From the NCBI GenBank assembly GCA_031316315.1, contig JADBEO010000019.1:1-64000 (forward strand): a stretch of DNA of 64,000 nt, in the 5' to 3' direction. The notes under the pieces are model-generated. The model was not told the DNA's origin and did no database searches. It saw nothing but the letters and a program-made list of their open reading frames with translations. Positions 17,141-26,163 of this stretch are shown in pieces (within the stretch, counting starts at the first letter, position 1; each line of letters starts with the position of its first letter). This stretch comes from Chelatococcus sambhunathii. GTDB lineage: Bacteria; Pseudomonadota; Alphaproteobacteria; Rhizobiales; Methylopilaceae. A program made the translations under genes and the position numbers.

Positions 17141-18295
17141 ATGCGGTCCACGAACGTAACCGGCGTGGCGCTCGCCTGCGTCTTGGCTGGCCTGCTGGCA
17201 GGCTGCTCGGCGTTGCCGGCGACGGGTCCGTCGACCCAGCAGATCACGTCGGTCGGCGAGGGCAAGGCGCTCACGGACTATGTGCTGGTCAATCTCGACC
17301 AGCGCGCCGTTGATATCCTCTCGCAATACCGCGTCACCGCGTTCTCGCAGCGCTTCGCGGCGCCTCGGCCGAAGCCGAACCAGATCGTCGGCATCGGCGA
17401 CGGGCTCTCCATCACCATTTTCGAAGCCGGCCAGGGCGGCCTGTTCTCGAGCGAGTACGGCGCGCGCGTGACCTTCGCGCAGCGCGTCGATTCGGATGGG
17501 ACGATCACCGTCCCCTATGGCGGGAAGATCAAGGCCTCCGGCTCCTCTCCGCAGGAAATCGAGAAGCGCATCGTCGCGGCGCTCGAAGGGCGGGCGATCC
17601 AGCCGCAGGCGCTGGTCGCGATTCAGGAGACGGTCGAGCGCACCTATGTGCTGGCCGGCGAGGTCGCGAACGGCGGCCGCAAGCCAATTTCCGCCGCCGG
17701 CGACCGCATACTCGACGCGATCGCTTCGGGCGGCGGGCTTCGCGCCGCCGCCTATGAGACGCGGGTGACCCTGCAGCGCGGCAACGCGCAAGGCTCCGCG
17801 ATCATGAAGGACCTGATCGATAATCCGCCGGAGAACGTCTACGTTCAGCCAGGCGACCGCGTCTATGTCGCCCGCGATCCGGAGATCTTCCTCGCCTTCG
17901 GCGCGGTCACGAAGCCCGGGCCGACGGAGTTCGGCTCCGAGAAGGTCACGCTGCTCGAGGCGGTCGGGAAGTCCGGCGGTCTGGTCGACAGCCGCTCCGA
18001 TCCGGGCGCCTTCTTCGTGTTCCGCTACGAGCCCGATTCGGCGCTGAAGCAGATCAAGCCGGACTATGACGGCCGGTTCGGCGCGAAGGTGCCAGTGGTC
18101 TATCGCGTCGACCTGCGCGACCCGAGGGCCTACTTCTACGCCAAGGGCTTCACGGTGCGTGACCGTGACGTGCTCTACGTCGCGAACTCGGCTCTCACCG
18201 AGCTCCAGAAGTTCCTGACGATCATCGGCCAAGCCCGGAACCTCGCCTCGACCTACGAGACGCTCGACCGGACCCTCATCAATCCGCGGAACTGA
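17141..18295 (+). CDS. Polysaccharide export outer-membrane lipoprotein, Wza-like
   Basis: A 384-residue protein with a lipoprotein signal (ACVLAGLLAGCSALP, lipobox LLAGC). It contains a polysaccharide-export (Poly_export) domain around residues 85-170 with GIGDGLSITIFEA and DSDGTITVPYGGKIKA, followed by SLBB-type repeats (TYVLAGEVANGGR; FLAFGAVTKPGPTEF). Such proteins form the outer-membrane translocon for capsule or exopolysaccharide. It closes the capsule block. ATG 17141 is preceded by GCGTGAGGACTT. Confidence 0.9.
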   Translation: MRSTNVTGVALACVLAGLLAGCSALPATGPSTQQITSVGEGKALTDYVLVNLDQRAVDILSQYRVTAFSQRFAAPRPKPNQIVGIGDGLSITIFEAGQGGLFSSEYGARVTFAQRVDSDGTITVPYGGKIKASGSSPQEIEKRIVAALEGRAIQPQALVAIQETVERTYVLAGEVANGGRKPISAAGDRILDAIASGGGLRAAAYETRVTLQRGNAQGSAIMKDLIDNPPENVYVQPGDRVYVARDPEIFLAFGAVTKPGPTEFGSEKVTLLEAVGKSGGLVDSRSDPGAFFVFRYEPDSALKQIKPDYDGRFGAKVPVVYRVDLRDPRAYFYAKGFTVRDRDVLYVANSALTELQKFLTIIGQARNLASTYETLDRTLINPRN

Positions 18296-18334
18296 GCGGG
18301 GGCCGGCCTCGCGCCGGTCTCTTCTCCGCCGGGA

Positions 18335-19321
18335 TCAGGTTCGATAGACCGCCGCGCCTCCGGTCAGTCCGGCGCCCGCGGCGGCGAGCAGCAGCATCTC
18401 TCCGCGGGCGATCGGTTTCGCATGGTGGGACAGGCTGAGCGAAAGCGGGATCGTCGCCGCCGACGAATTGCCATAGTCCGCGACCGTACTCACCATCACG
18501 CCGTCGGCCAGACCGAGCTTGCGGCCGACCGCCGCGAAAATCCGCGAATTGGCCTGATGCGGGACGAAGCGGTCGATCGCCTCTGTGGCGACGTGCGCAT
18601 CGGCCATCGCGTCGCGCGAGCACTCGGTCATCAGATGGACGGCGCCGGCGAACAGCGCCCCGCCGTTCGAGATCGCCATGCGCGTGTCTTCGATGGGCAT
18701 GCCGGCGGCGAACGGCCGCTCGCTGCCCCCGGCCGCGATCGAGACCAATTGGTAGCCCGAGCCGTCGGATGCGAGAGCCTGGCCGATCACGCCGGAACGA
18801 GCGTCGTCCGTCGGGCCGAGCAGCACGGCGCCAGCGGCGTCCGCGAACAGCGCGGCGCCGCCGCGCTCGGCGAAATTGATCCGGCGGCTGAGCAGATTGG
18901 CCGCGATCACCAGCGCCGGCCGGCCATGCGCGCGGACATGCGCGTCGGCCAGCGTCAGCGCGTAGACGAAGCCCGCGCAGGCGCCCGCCATGTCGATCGC
19001 GCCGGCGCGAGGAAGGCCGAGCTTGTGCGCGACGAGCGGGCCGGAAGGCGGCAGCAGCCGGTCGGGCGTCGAGGTGGCGAGCAGCAGCAGCGCGACGTCC
19101 GCCCGGTCGAGTCCGGATGCGGCGAGAGCGCGCTCCCCGGCTGCCGCGGCAAGGTCAGTAAGGGTCTCGTCCGGCCCGGCCCAGCGCCGCTCGCGCACGC
19201 CGGTGCGCCGCTCGATCCAGCCCGCCTCAAGGCCGAGGTCGCGCTCGATCTCCGCGCTCGTCACGCGGCGGTCGGGGACCGCGTGGCCGAAGCCGAGGAT
19301 GGTCGTCCCCGCGGCCTTCAT
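18335..19321 (-). CDS. bioZ: Ketoacyl-ACP synthase III family, BioZ (pimeloyl-ACP precursor synthesis)
   Basis: A 328-residue KAS III-fold enzyme. Catalytic cysteine C115 is in [13 protein letters not shown], the histidine in [10 protein letters not shown] and the asparagine in [12 protein letters not shown]. The ATG overlaps the stop of bioA (ATGA), so it is the second gene of a biotin operon. In Brucella, Agrobacterium and Mesorhizobium the enzyme in this position is BioZ, which condenses glutaryl-CoA with malonyl-ACP to start the pimelate moiety of biotin. I infer the same role from context; a housekeeping FabH is the alternative. Confidence 0.75.
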   Translation of the reverse strand: MKAAGTTILGFGHAVPDRRVTSAEIERDLGLEAGWIERRTGVRERRWAGPDETLTDLAAAAGERALAASGLDRADVALLLLATSTPDRLLPPSGPLVAHKLGLPRAGAIDMAGACAGFVYALTLADAHVRAHGRPALVIAANLLSRRINFAERGGAALFADAAGAVLLGPTDDARSGVIGQALASDGSGYQLVSIAAGGSERPFAAGMPIEDTRMAISNGGALFAGAVHLMTECSRDAMADAHVATEAIDRFVPHQANSRIFAAVGRKLGLADGVMVSTVADYGNSSAATIPLSLSLSHHAKPIARGEMLLLAAAGAGLTGGAAVYRT

Positions 19322-20583
19322 CGTGGACCTCCGAACCGATCCGCGGCGTCTTCGACAGCGTCGTACAGCAGGTCGAGCTCCGCCTCCGTCACGCAATAGG
19401 GCGGCATCAGATAGATCACCTCGCCGAGCGGGCGCACGAGCAGGCCTCGTTCCATGAAGAAGGCGCGCAGTCTCGGACCGACATCGGCCAGATAGCCTGG
19501 ATCTTCGACCTGTAGATCGACGGCGGCGATCGTCCCGCAACTGCGCGCGTTGCGAAACCTGCGATCCGACGCAAGCCGGGAGACGCGCCGCTTCTGGGCT
19601 TGCGCCAGCCGCGCGACGCGCTCGCGGACCGGCTCGTCGCGCCAGACCGCGAGATTGGCGAGCGCGGCCGCGCAGGCGATCGGGTTGGCGGTGTAGGACG
19701 AGGAGTGAAAGAACGTCTTGGCGCGGTCCGTCGACCAGTGCGCCTGGAAGATCGTCGGCGTCGCGAGCGTCGCCGCGAGCGGGATAGCCCCTCCGGTCAG
19801 GCCCTTCGACGTGCAGAGGATGTCGGGCGACAGTCCCGCCTGCTCGCAAGCGAACAGGGTTCCCGTGCGGCCCCAGCCGGTCATCACCTCGTCGGCGATG
19901 AACAACGCGCCATGGGCGCGCGCCGCATCGGCCAGCCGCGCCAAGGCCTCAGGAGTGTACGTACGCATCCCGCCGGCGCCGAGCACCAGCGGCTCGACCA
20001 GCAGAGCCGCGAGGTCGCCGCGCCTGCCCGACCGATCGATCGCGTCGAGCGCGTCCTGTTCGCCGCGGCCGCCGGGGAAGGGAATGCGCTCGACCTCGAA
20101 CAGCAGCGGAGCGTAAGGCGCGTTGAACACGCCCCGCTCGCCGACGCTCATGCCGCCGATGGTGTCGCCGTGATAGCCGCCTTCGAGCACGGCGATCCGC
20201 GTTCGCGCCTCGCCGCGATTGCGGAAAAAGCCGAGCGCCATCTTAAGCGCGACCTCGACCGCGGTCGATCCGGAGTCCGAGAAGAACACGTGGGACAGGC
20301 CGGACGGGGCGATCTCAACCAGTTCCGCCGCCAGTCGTTCAGCCGGTTCATGCGTGAGGCCGGCGAAGATGACCTGGTCGAGGCTCTCCGCCGTGTCCCG
20401 CATCGCCGCCATGATGCGTGGATGGCGGTGGCCATGGGTCGTGACCCACCAGGAGGAGATGGCGTCGAGGATCTTCCGCCCGCCGCTGTCGGTCAGCCAC
20501 GCGCCCTCCGCCTGCGCGATGACGGGCGGGTCGGGCTCGAGCGCGTGTTGCGTGAACGGACGCCAGACGGCGGAAGAGGACAT
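19318..20583 (-). CDS. bioA: Adenosylmethionine-8-amino-7-oxononanoate aminotransferase
   Basis: A 421-residue class III PLP aminotransferase that converts KAPA to DAPA in biotin synthesis. The diagnostic substrate segment [17 protein letters not shown] is near residue 50. [28 protein letters not shown] and CTSKGLTGG (PLP lysine) follow. ATG 20583 ([15 protein letters not shown]) is used because the BioA family begins with WxPFTQ; upstream in-frame codons are basic and unlike the family. No bioB, bioF or bioD is present in the window, and I see no TTATCTATAA-like BioR box upstream. Confidence 0.93.
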   Translation of the reverse strand: MSSSAVWRPFTQHALEPDPPVIAQAEGAWLTDSGGRKILDAISSWWVTTHGHRHPRIMAAMRDTAESLDQVIFAGLTHEPAERLAAELVEIAPSGLSHVFFSDSGSTAVEVALKMALGFFRNRGEARTRIAVLEGGYHGDTIGGMSVGERGVFNAPYAPLLFEVERIPFPGGRGEQDALDAIDRSGRRGDLAALLVEPLVLGAGGMRTYTPEALARLADAARAHGALFIADEVMTGWGRTGTLFACEQAGLSPDILCTSKGLTGGAIPLAATLATPTIFQAHWSTDRAKTFFHSSSYTANPIACAAALANLAVWRDEPVRERVARLAQAQKRRVSRLASDRRFRNARSCGTIAAVDLQVEDPGYLADVGPRLRAFFMERGLLVRPLGEVIYLMPPYCVTEAELDLLYDAVEDAADRFGGPR

Positions 20584-20757
20584 GCGGGCGTCGGCTTTGC
20601 TGCGGGAACGGCGCATCCCTAGCGTCAGAGGGCGCATCCGCCAAGCGCGCCGCCCAAAAGCTCGCGCTGCGCTGCACATCATTTGTTCGCAGGTGCGGGA
20701 ACACCGGCTGCGCCGTCACGTTGGCCTTCGACGTCCCCTTTCCTCCGAGGCCGACGA

Positions 20758-21930
20758 ATGAAAGCGATGGACAGCCTATCCGCCGCGGTCGCGCAGGGCG
20801 TCGACCAACTCGGCTGGCTGCCGGATTGGGCAGTCGTCGTCATCATGTTCGGCGCAGCCGTCGCAGCGCCGCTCGCCATCCACAACGCGCTGTTCGTCCG
20901 GCTCCAGAAGCTGGTCGACAAGCGCTCCCTGTTTTGGCGCTCGCTGGTTCAACGAACGCAGGGGCCGTCACGGCTCGCGTTGCTGATCGTCACGCTGGGG
21001 ATCGCAACGGCAGCGGCGCCGCTGCCGCCGCCCGCGGTCGAGGCCCTGCGGCACGGCCTGCTCATCGGCGTGATGGTGCTGCTCGGCTGGACCTCGGTCA
21101 CGGCGCTTCACATCTGGACCGTCGTCTACATGCGGCGCTTCAAGCTGGACGCCGAGGACAACCTGCTCGCCCGCAAGCACGCGACGCAGATCAGCATCCT
21201 GAAGCGCGCCGGCGTCACGCTTGCTGTCGTCGTCACCCTCGCTTCCGCGCTGATGACTTTCGACGGCGTCCGGCAATACGGCGTCTCGCTGCTCGCTTCG
21301 GCGGGCGCGGCCGGGCTCATCCTCGGCCTCGCCATGCAGCCGGTGCTCGCCAACCTCGCGGCCGGCATCCAGCTCGCCATCACCCAGCCGATCCGGCTCG
21401 AAGACGCCATCGTCGTCGAGGGAGAGTGGGGCTGGGTGGAGGAGATCACCTCGACCTATGTCGTCGTGAGGCTCTGGGACTGGCGGCGCCTGGTGCTGCC
21501 GCTGCGCTACTTCATCGAGCACCCGTTCCAGAACTGGACACGCGACGGCGCGTCGATCATCGGGACGGTGATGATCTACTGCGACCACTCCGCCCCTGTC
21601 GCCCTGATGCGGGAAAAGCTCGAGGAGTTCGTGCGCGAGAGCGCGCTCTGGGACGGGCAGGTCGTGAACCTGCAGGTCTCGGACGCCAAGGAGTTCACGA
21701 TCGAGGTGCGGCTGCTGGTCTCGGCCGGGACGTCGCCGAAGGCGTGGGACCTGCGCTGCGAGGTCCGCGAGAGGATGATCGGCTGGCTCAACGCCGAGCA
21801 TCCTTACGCGCTGCCGCGTCATCGCGCGGATCTCGGGCGTCAGGCGCCGCCGTCGTCGGACGAAGCGCCGCGCCCGCGGGGCGACGCCTCTCGCCGTCCG
21901 GTCGCCCGACGCGGCGCGGTCACCGCCTGA
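20758..21930 (+). CDS. MscS-family mechanosensitive channel
   Basis: A 390-residue membrane protein with about four hydrophobic helices before residue 200. The pore-lining helix is GVSLLASAGAAGLILGLAMQPVLANLAAGI, followed by the beta domain QPIRLEDAIVVEGEWGWVEEI and DWRRLVLPLRYFIEHPFQNWTR. The arginine- and proline-rich C-terminal tail (after residue about 360) is probably disordered. It should release osmolytes on hypo-osmotic shock. It is divergent from bioA and convergent with hss, whose stop lies 10 bases beyond. Confidence 0.92.
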   Translation: MKAMDSLSAAVAQGVDQLGWLPDWAVVVIMFGAAVAAPLAIHNALFVRLQKLVDKRSLFWRSLVQRTQGPSRLALLIVTLGIATAAAPLPPPAVEALRHGLLIGVMVLLGWTSVTALHIWTVVYMRRFKLDAEDNLLARKHATQISILKRAGVTLAVVVTLASALMTFDGVRQYGVSLLASAGAAGLILGLAMQPVLANLAAGIQLAITQPIRLEDAIVVEGEWGWVEEITSTYVVVRLWDWRRLVLPLRYFIEHPFQNWTRDGASIIGTVMIYCDHSAPVALMREKLEEFVRESALWDGQVVNLQVSDAKEFTIEVRLLVSAGTSPKAWDLRCEVRERMIGWLNAEHPYALPRHRADLGRQAPPSSDEAPRPRGDASRRPVARRGAVTA

Positions 21931-21939
21931 GCGCCTGAT

Positions 21940-23373
21940 TCACCCAACGAAGAAGTTCCGGAACTGCCAGGGATCGCTCTCGTCGATCTCCTCCGGGAAC
22001 AGGCCCGGCCGGTTCTGAAGCGGCGTCCAGTCCGTGTAGTAGCCCTTCACCGGCCCGAGATACGGCAGCTGGATCTCGAGGCAGCGCTTGAAGTCCATCT
22101 CGTCGGTCTCGACGATGCCCTCGTTCGGATTCTCGAGCGCCCAGACCATGCCGGCGAGGATCGCGGAGGTCACCTGCAGGCCGGTCGCGTTCTGATAGGG
22201 CGCGAGGGTTCGAGTCTCCTCGAGCGAGAGCTGCGAGCCGTACCAGTAGGCGCCCTTGCCGTGACCGTAGAGCAGCACCCCGAGCTCGTCGATGCCGTCG
22301 ACCAGTTCGTCCTCGTCGAGCACGTGAAGCGTTTCCTGCACCTTGCCTTCCGCGCCGAACAGCTCGTGCCATGAGAGCACGGCGTCGTCCGCCGGGTGGT
22401 AGGCGTAGTGGCAGGTCGGGCGATAGACGGCTTTGCCGTCCTCCCAGACGGTGAAGTAGTCGGCGATCGAGATGGATTCGTTGTGCGTGACGAGGAAGCC
22501 GTACTGCGGGCCGGGCGTCGGGCACCAGGTGCGCACCTTGGTCGCCGCGCCCGGCTGCATCAGATAGATCGCCGCCGCCTTCGGGTCGTCGTGCGTTCTT
22601 GCGTTGACCGGCATCCACTTTTCGTGCGTGCCCCAGCCGAGCTCTGCCGGCTGCAGGCCCTCCGAGATGAATCCCTCGACGGACCAGGTGTTCAGGAAAA
22701 CGCCGCGCGGCTTCGGATCGGTGGTGCGCTGGGTGTCGCGCTCGGCGATATGGACGCCCTTGACGCCGATCTGCCGCAGCAGCGCGGCCCATTCCTCGCG
22801 GTTCTTCGGCTCCGGGACGTTGAGCTTGAGGTCGGAAGCGATGTTGAGCGCCGCCTGCTTGACGAAGAACGACACCATTCCGGGGTTGGCCCCGCAGGTG
22901 GAGACGGCGGTCGGCAGGCCCTTCGGCGAACGTCGGCGCAGGTCGAGCGTGATCTCGCGCAGCGCGTAGTTCGAGCGCTCGGACGGGCCCTTGGTCTTGT
23001 CGAAATAGAAGCCGAGCCAGGGCTCGTTGACGGTGTCGATGTAGAGGCAGCCGAGCTCCTGGCAGAGCGCGATCAGGTCGGCCGAGCCGGTGTCGACCGA
23101 GAGGTTGACGCAAAAGCCCTGGCCGCCGCCCTTCGTCAGCAGCGGCGTCAGCAGCTCCCGGTAGTTCTCCTTGGTGACGTGCTTCTGGATGAAGGGCACG
23201 CCGTGCTTGTCGAGGATGTGCTTGTTGAGGTCGGACGGGTCGATCGCGACGATCCGGTCCTTGTCGTATTCGAAGTGTCGCTCGATCAGGGGCAACGTGC
23301 CGCGTCCGATCGATCCGAAGCCGATGATGACGATGGGACCGTCGATCTTTCCATAGACGGGCCAGTCGGTCAT
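21940..23373 (-). CDS. hss: Homospermidine synthase
   Basis: A 477-residue NAD-dependent enzyme that makes sym-homospermidine from two putrescines (or putrescine and spermidine). The Rossmann motif IVIIGFGSIGRGTLPLIERH is at residues 14-33, and STCGANPGMVSFFVKQA and the acidic pocket TVNEPWLGFYFDKT are family features. Length matches the Blastochloris enzyme. The start is supported by an ideal Shine-Dalgarno sequence (AAGGAG, 6 bases upstream of ATG), which is enclosed in a perfect hairpin. Homospermidine is a major polyamine in many alphaproteobacteria; ornithine decarboxylase lies 6 kb away. Confidence 0.95.
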   Translation of the reverse strand: MTDWPVYGKIDGPIVIIGFGSIGRGTLPLIERHFEYDKDRIVAIDPSDLNKHILDKHGVPFIQKHVTKENYRELLTPLLTKGGGQGFCVNLSVDTGSADLIALCQELGCLYIDTVNEPWLGFYFDKTKGPSERSNYALREITLDLRRRSPKGLPTAVSTCGANPGMVSFFVKQAALNIASDLKLNVPEPKNREEWAALLRQIGVKGVHIAERDTQRTTDPKPRGVFLNTWSVEGFISEGLQPAELGWGTHEKWMPVNARTHDDPKAAAIYLMQPGAATKVRTWCPTPGPQYGFLVTHNESISIADYFTVWEDGKAVYRPTCHYAYHPADDAVLSWHELFGAEGKVQETLHVLDEDELVDGIDELGVLLYGHGKGAYWYGSQLSLEETRTLAPYQNATGLQVTSAILAGMVWALENPNEGIVETDEMDFKRCLEIQLPYLGPVKGYYTDWTPLQNRPGLFPEEIDESDPWQFRNFFVG

Positions 23374-23377
23374 TTGA

Positions 23378-23423
23378 GGCTCCTTCGGCTGCGCTGCGTC
23401 GCAGCGATAAAGCCGAAGGAGCC
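23378..23423 (-). promoter_or_regulatory. Hairpin sequestering the hss Shine-Dalgarno sequence
   Basis: A perfect 13-bp inverted repeat (GGCTCCTTCGGCT at 23378-23390 and AGCCGAAGGAGCC at 23411-23423) brackets a 20-base loop that holds a second 6-bp stem (CGCTGC/GCAGCG with a 3-base loop). On the hss transcript the 3' arm contains AAGGAG, the ribosome-binding site. When folded, initiation should be blocked. The structure has no U-run and faces a start codon, so it is not a terminator for hss. Confidence 0.65.
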
Positions 23424-23456
23424 GCCATAATCAACCGAGGCCGGCCGTTGGACGCC

Positions 23457-23936
23457 TCACCGCCAGCGCCTGGCGACGAGATGGTCGAGCGAGAACACGC
23501 CCGGTCCCCGCGCGATGATCAGCAGGAAGCAGGCCGCCCAGGTGCCGTGGGTCGGCCAGGCGTCGGGATAGACGAAGATCTCGATCACCATCGTCATGCC
23601 GAGCAAAGCGAGCGCGGAGAAGCGGCTGGCGAGGCCGATGACAAGCAGCGCGGGGAACAGGTGCTCGGCGACCGCGGCGCCGTGCGCCGCCACGGTCGGA
23701 TCGACGAGCGGGAGCTTGTACTCCTCCTGGAACAGATAGACCGCGCTGTCCGACAGCGCGAAGACGTTCAGGCCCTGCGTCTTCGTCTGGCCGGACTGCC
23801 AGAACACCGCCGCGGGGAAGATCCGCGCCGCGAGCGCCAGAAGCGAGTAGGGAATGGCCTCGAACAGACCGAACAGCCGGCGGATCGCTTCGGCCGGACC
23901 GGACGAAGCGGGCGTGCGGACGTCAACGGCGCTCAT
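23457..23936 (-). CDS. DoxX-family membrane protein of the bufferin operon
   Basis: A 159-residue DoxX-like protein with about four membrane helices (YSLLALAARIFPAAVFWQSG, then LFPALLVIGLASRFSALALLGMT and neighbours). It is the last gene of the bufA-bufB-bufC-doxX order known from gig/buf operons (GigT/GigD position). Its ATG overlaps the bufC stop as ATGA. The role of DoxX in these operons is not settled; a quinone-linked or membrane redox partner is a common suggestion. Confidence 0.88.
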   Translation of the reverse strand: MSAVDVRTPASSGPAEAIRRLFGLFEAIPYSLLALAARIFPAAVFWQSGQTKTQGLNVFALSDSAVYLFQEEYKLPLVDPTVAAHGAAVAEHLFPALLVIGLASRFSALALLGMTMVIEIFVYPDAWPTHGTWAACFLLIIARGPGVFSLDHLVARRWR

Positions 23937-24709
23937 GGCGCGTCTCCCTGTTGCGACGGCGTTTCAATGGCGACGACGAGGCCGCCGCCGATCAGACCGA
24001 CGAGGTTTTCCGTAAGGTCGAAGGAGGGCGCATCTTGTGCGGCGCGTTCGGCCGCCGCAGCGAGCGTCGCGCCCCCGGCGAGCGCCTGCAGGAAGGCCGC
24101 GCCGCCCTCCGGCAGCTTCCGGACGAAAACGTCCATGGCGGGCCGGCAGACCAGCGCGTCTTCCGGCGACCAGTCGTCTATCGAGCCGAGTTCGGCCTCT
24201 CCCGAATTCATCGCCCAGATCGTCACGAGTGGATGTGCGGAGCGGACGACCTCGACCGAGGGGTGCAGCGTCAGGCGGACGTCATCGAGCGCGCCGTCGG
24301 GCGCCGCAAAGGCGGAGGCCGGCAGAGGATCCGCGTCGGCGGCGTGGTAGGCGCGGGTCCGCGCCGCTTCCAAGCGGGCCACGTCGGCGAGGTAAGGGAC
24401 ATCGGCAAGACCAGGCGCGCGCGCTGCAAAGTCCGGAAAGTCGTCGCCATAGGTCATCATCAGCGGTGAGCGCGGCGCGTGCTGCGAGACGTAGGCGCGG
24501 GCGAGCTCGCCGAAGAAGTCGTCGCCGACGATCCGTCGCACGGCCGGGAAGCGCGTCTCGAGCGCGCCGATCAGCGAGACGGCGACGTTGTTGCGATAGA
24601 CCGAGAAGCGCCGGTCCGGGCGCTGTCCCGACGAGGAAGCCTGGGCGGGCGATCCGCGGCCCGTGTCGCGGAGCGCGGCGGCTAATGCGGTCTGGGTCGC
24701 GGCGGACAT
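23933..24709 (-). CDS. bufC: BufC, DUF2063 partner of the bufferin-modifying enzyme
   Basis: A 258-residue protein with the N-terminal DUF2063 fold (RFSVYRNNVAVSLIGALETRFPAVRRIVGDDFF; ARAYVSQHAPRSP). In characterised systems BufC binds the BufA precursor and forms a complex with the DUF692 enzyme BufB. The C-terminal half (GGAAFLQALAGGATLAAAAERA) resembles a winged-helix RRE-like element, an inference from pattern only. It begins 10 bases after bufB ends, so the two are cotranscribed. Confidence 0.88.
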   Translation of the reverse strand: MSAATQTALAAALRDTGRGSPAQASSSGQRPDRRFSVYRNNVAVSLIGALETRFPAVRRIVGDDFFGELARAYVSQHAPRSPLMMTYGDDFPDFAARAPGLADVPYLADVARLEAARTRAYHAADADPLPASAFAAPDGALDDVRLTLHPSVEVVRSAHPLVTIWAMNSGEAELGSIDDWSPEDALVCRPAMDVFVRKLPEGGAAFLQALAGGATLAAAAERAAQDAPSFDLTENLVGLIGGGLVVAIETPSQQGDAP

Positions 24710-24719
24710 GGCGTGGACC

Positions 24720-25568
24720 TCAGGCGGCGCGGCGGCGCGCTGCGGCGATCAGGACGTCGGCACGCTCCGCCTCGGCTGCGAGCGTCGGCCACTCGGGCAC
24801 GTCGTTATCCCATTCGATGAGGCTCGCGATCGGCCCAGTCCGCGCCAGCACGCGCTCGTAGAGCGTCCACACCGGATGGGCGACGGGCGCGCCATGGGCG
24901 TCGATCAGCAGCGCCGCGCCGGCGTCGTCCGTTTGCGCGTCATGGCCGCCGAGATGGATCTCGCCGACAAATTCGAGAGGAAATTCCGCGAGATAGGCCT
25001 CGGCGGAAAAGCCGTGATTGGTGGCGGAGACGAAGACGTTGTTGACGTCGAGCAGCAGGCCGCAGCCGGTCAGGCGCGCGATCTCTGAGAGGAACTCGGT
25101 CTCCGGTATCTCGCTCTCGGCGAAGGTGACGTAGGTCGCCGGGTTCTCGAGCAGCATGCGCCGGCCGAGCGCGGCTTGCGTCTCGTCGACGTGATCGACG
25201 ACCCGCGCCAGCGTCTCGCCGGTGTAGGGCAGGGGCAGCAGGTCGTTCAGGAAGACGCCGTCATGCGTCGACCAGGCGAGGTGTTCGGAAAAACTCTCCG
25301 GCTCGTATCGCTCACAGAGCGTCCGGAGGCGCGCGAGGTGGTCGCGGCTCAGGGGACCGGCGCCGCCGATAGAAAGTCCGACGCCGTGGATCGACAAAGC
25401 GTGGTCTTCGCGAAGCCGCCCAAGCATCGCGTGCGGCGGCCCGCCGGCGCCCATGTAGTTCTCGGCGTGGACCTCGAGGAAGCCGTCGAAGCCGGTTTCC
25501 AGAATGGCGGCGAAGTGATCCGGCTTGAAGCCGACGCCGGCGGTGGCGGGAAGGGTCGTGTCGCGCAT
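24720..25568 (-). CDS. bufB: BufB, DUF692 (MNIO) multinuclear iron oxidative enzyme
   Basis: A 282-residue DUF692 TIM-barrel protein. The iron-ligand motifs of the MNIO family are visible: [62 protein letters not shown] and [15 protein letters not shown] enzymes oxidise cysteines of a precursor peptide; in bufferin operons they make thiooxazole-type groups that bind copper. ATG 25568 matches the family start ([13 protein letters not shown] soon after); the frame is open further upstream but that part lies in a repeat array. Confidence 0.93.
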   Translation of the reverse strand: MRDTTLPATAGVGFKPDHFAAILETGFDGFLEVHAENYMGAGGPPHAMLGRLREDHALSIHGVGLSIGGAGPLSRDHLARLRTLCERYEPESFSEHLAWSTHDGVFLNDLLPLPYTGETLARVVDHVDETQAALGRRMLLENPATYVTFAESEIPETEFLSEIARLTGCGLLLDVNNVFVSATNHGFSAEAYLAEFPLEFVGEIHLGGHDAQTDDAGAALLIDAHGAPVAHPVWTLYERVLARTGPIASLIEWDNDVPEWPTLAAEAERADVLIAAARRRAA

Positions 25569-25607
25569 GGGACGCCTCGGATTGCTGCTGTCGACAAGAG
25601 CGTGGCG

Positions 25608-25735
25608 CCCCTCTCTCTTGCGGGAGAGGGCAGGGTGAGGGATGACGACGGCGCCCTTTTCGGAAACGGCGCCGCCCGCACCCTTCAGCCGACCGGAGCC
25701 TCGGGCTCCGGCCACCTTCCCCCACAAGGGGAGAA
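25608..25735. repeat. Hairpin array between bufA and bufB
   Basis: The 178-base gap between bufA and bufB is filled by consecutive inverted repeats: CCCTCTC/GGAGAGGG (25608-25630), GGCGCC pairs around 25650-25672, a perfect 8-bp CCGGAGCC-TCG-GGCTCCGG hairpin (25693-25711) and CTTCCCC/GGGGAGAAG (about 25716-25737). The sequence style (TCCCCTTGTGGGGGAAG and CCTCACCCTGCCCTCTCC on the minus strand) is that of dispersed intergenic repeats common in this order. It lies inside the transcribed operon. Confidence 0.7.
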
Positions 25736-25746
25736 GGGAAGAAGCG

Positions 25747-26028
25747 TCACATCTTGATCGGCTCGAGCGAGCCCACGCCCTTCGGGGTCTTCATCGTCGT
25801 GCAGGTGCCCTTCGGCACCGCCTTCCAGGCGTTACCCTGGTAGTCGACCTTGGAGGTGCCGGCGCAGGTGGTGCCGGGTCCGGCGGCGCAGTCGTTCTGG
25901 CCCTTCATCGCGACGCCGTAGCATTTCTCCTTGCCGGCCATCTTGTCCTCGGCCGCGGAGGCCGAGACGATCGACAGGGCGGCGAACAGCGAGCCGGCGA
26001 GCGCGGCGTTGACGGTGCGAGCAGGCAT
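25747..26028 (-). CDS. bufA: BufA1, DUF2282 bufferin precursor peptide
   Basis: A 93-residue secreted peptide. It has a Sec signal ([19 protein letters not shown]) and a mature part with four cysteines, C36, C47, C55 and C76, in the DUF2282 pattern [17 protein letters not shown]...TTCAGTS...VDYQGNAWK...GTC. DUF2282 proteins are BufA1 bufferins: ribosomally made, modified by the DUF692 enzyme on the central cysteines and exported to the periplasm to sequester copper. The ATG at 26028 follows AGGAGAAACACC. The gene is first in the operon. Confidence 0.93.
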   Translation of the reverse strand: MPARTVNAALAGSLFAALSIVSASAAEDKMAGKEKCYGVAMKGQNDCAAGPGTTCAGTSKVDYQGNAWKAVPKGTCTTMKTPKGVGSLEPIKM

Positions 26029-26081
26029 GGTGTTTCTCCTGTTGTCTCCGATCGAGCCGTCGCGCGGCTCGTGACGGGGGG

Positions 26082-26108
26082 TTCGCCACGAGGGGGCGGC
26101 GGCGTTAC
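26082..26108 (-). promoter_or_regulatory. Candidate SigF-type promoter of the buf operon
   Basis: On the minus strand GTAACG (26108-26103) and CGAA (26085-26082) are 17 bases apart, about 55 bases before the bufA start. Caulobacter SigF promoters read GTAACC-N16-CGAA, so this is a close match with one extra spacer base. Confidence 0.5.
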
Positions 26109-26163
26109 GCCGGTCACGCATCCGTGTAGAAAAAAATTCGGAGATGCCGCGCCCTTCACGCGC

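Noticed and set aside
20584..20757. BioR operator upstream of bioA
   Set aside because: No TTATCTATAA-like palindrome is present in the region.
23378..23423. Terminator interpretation of the hss hairpin
   Set aside because: There is no T-run after either arm, and the structure abuts the hss start codon; the gene upstream in the same direction is far away.
25569..25727. N-terminal extension of bufB
   Set aside because: The in-frame codons upstream of ATG 25568 lie in the hairpin repeat array and do not match the DUF692 family start.
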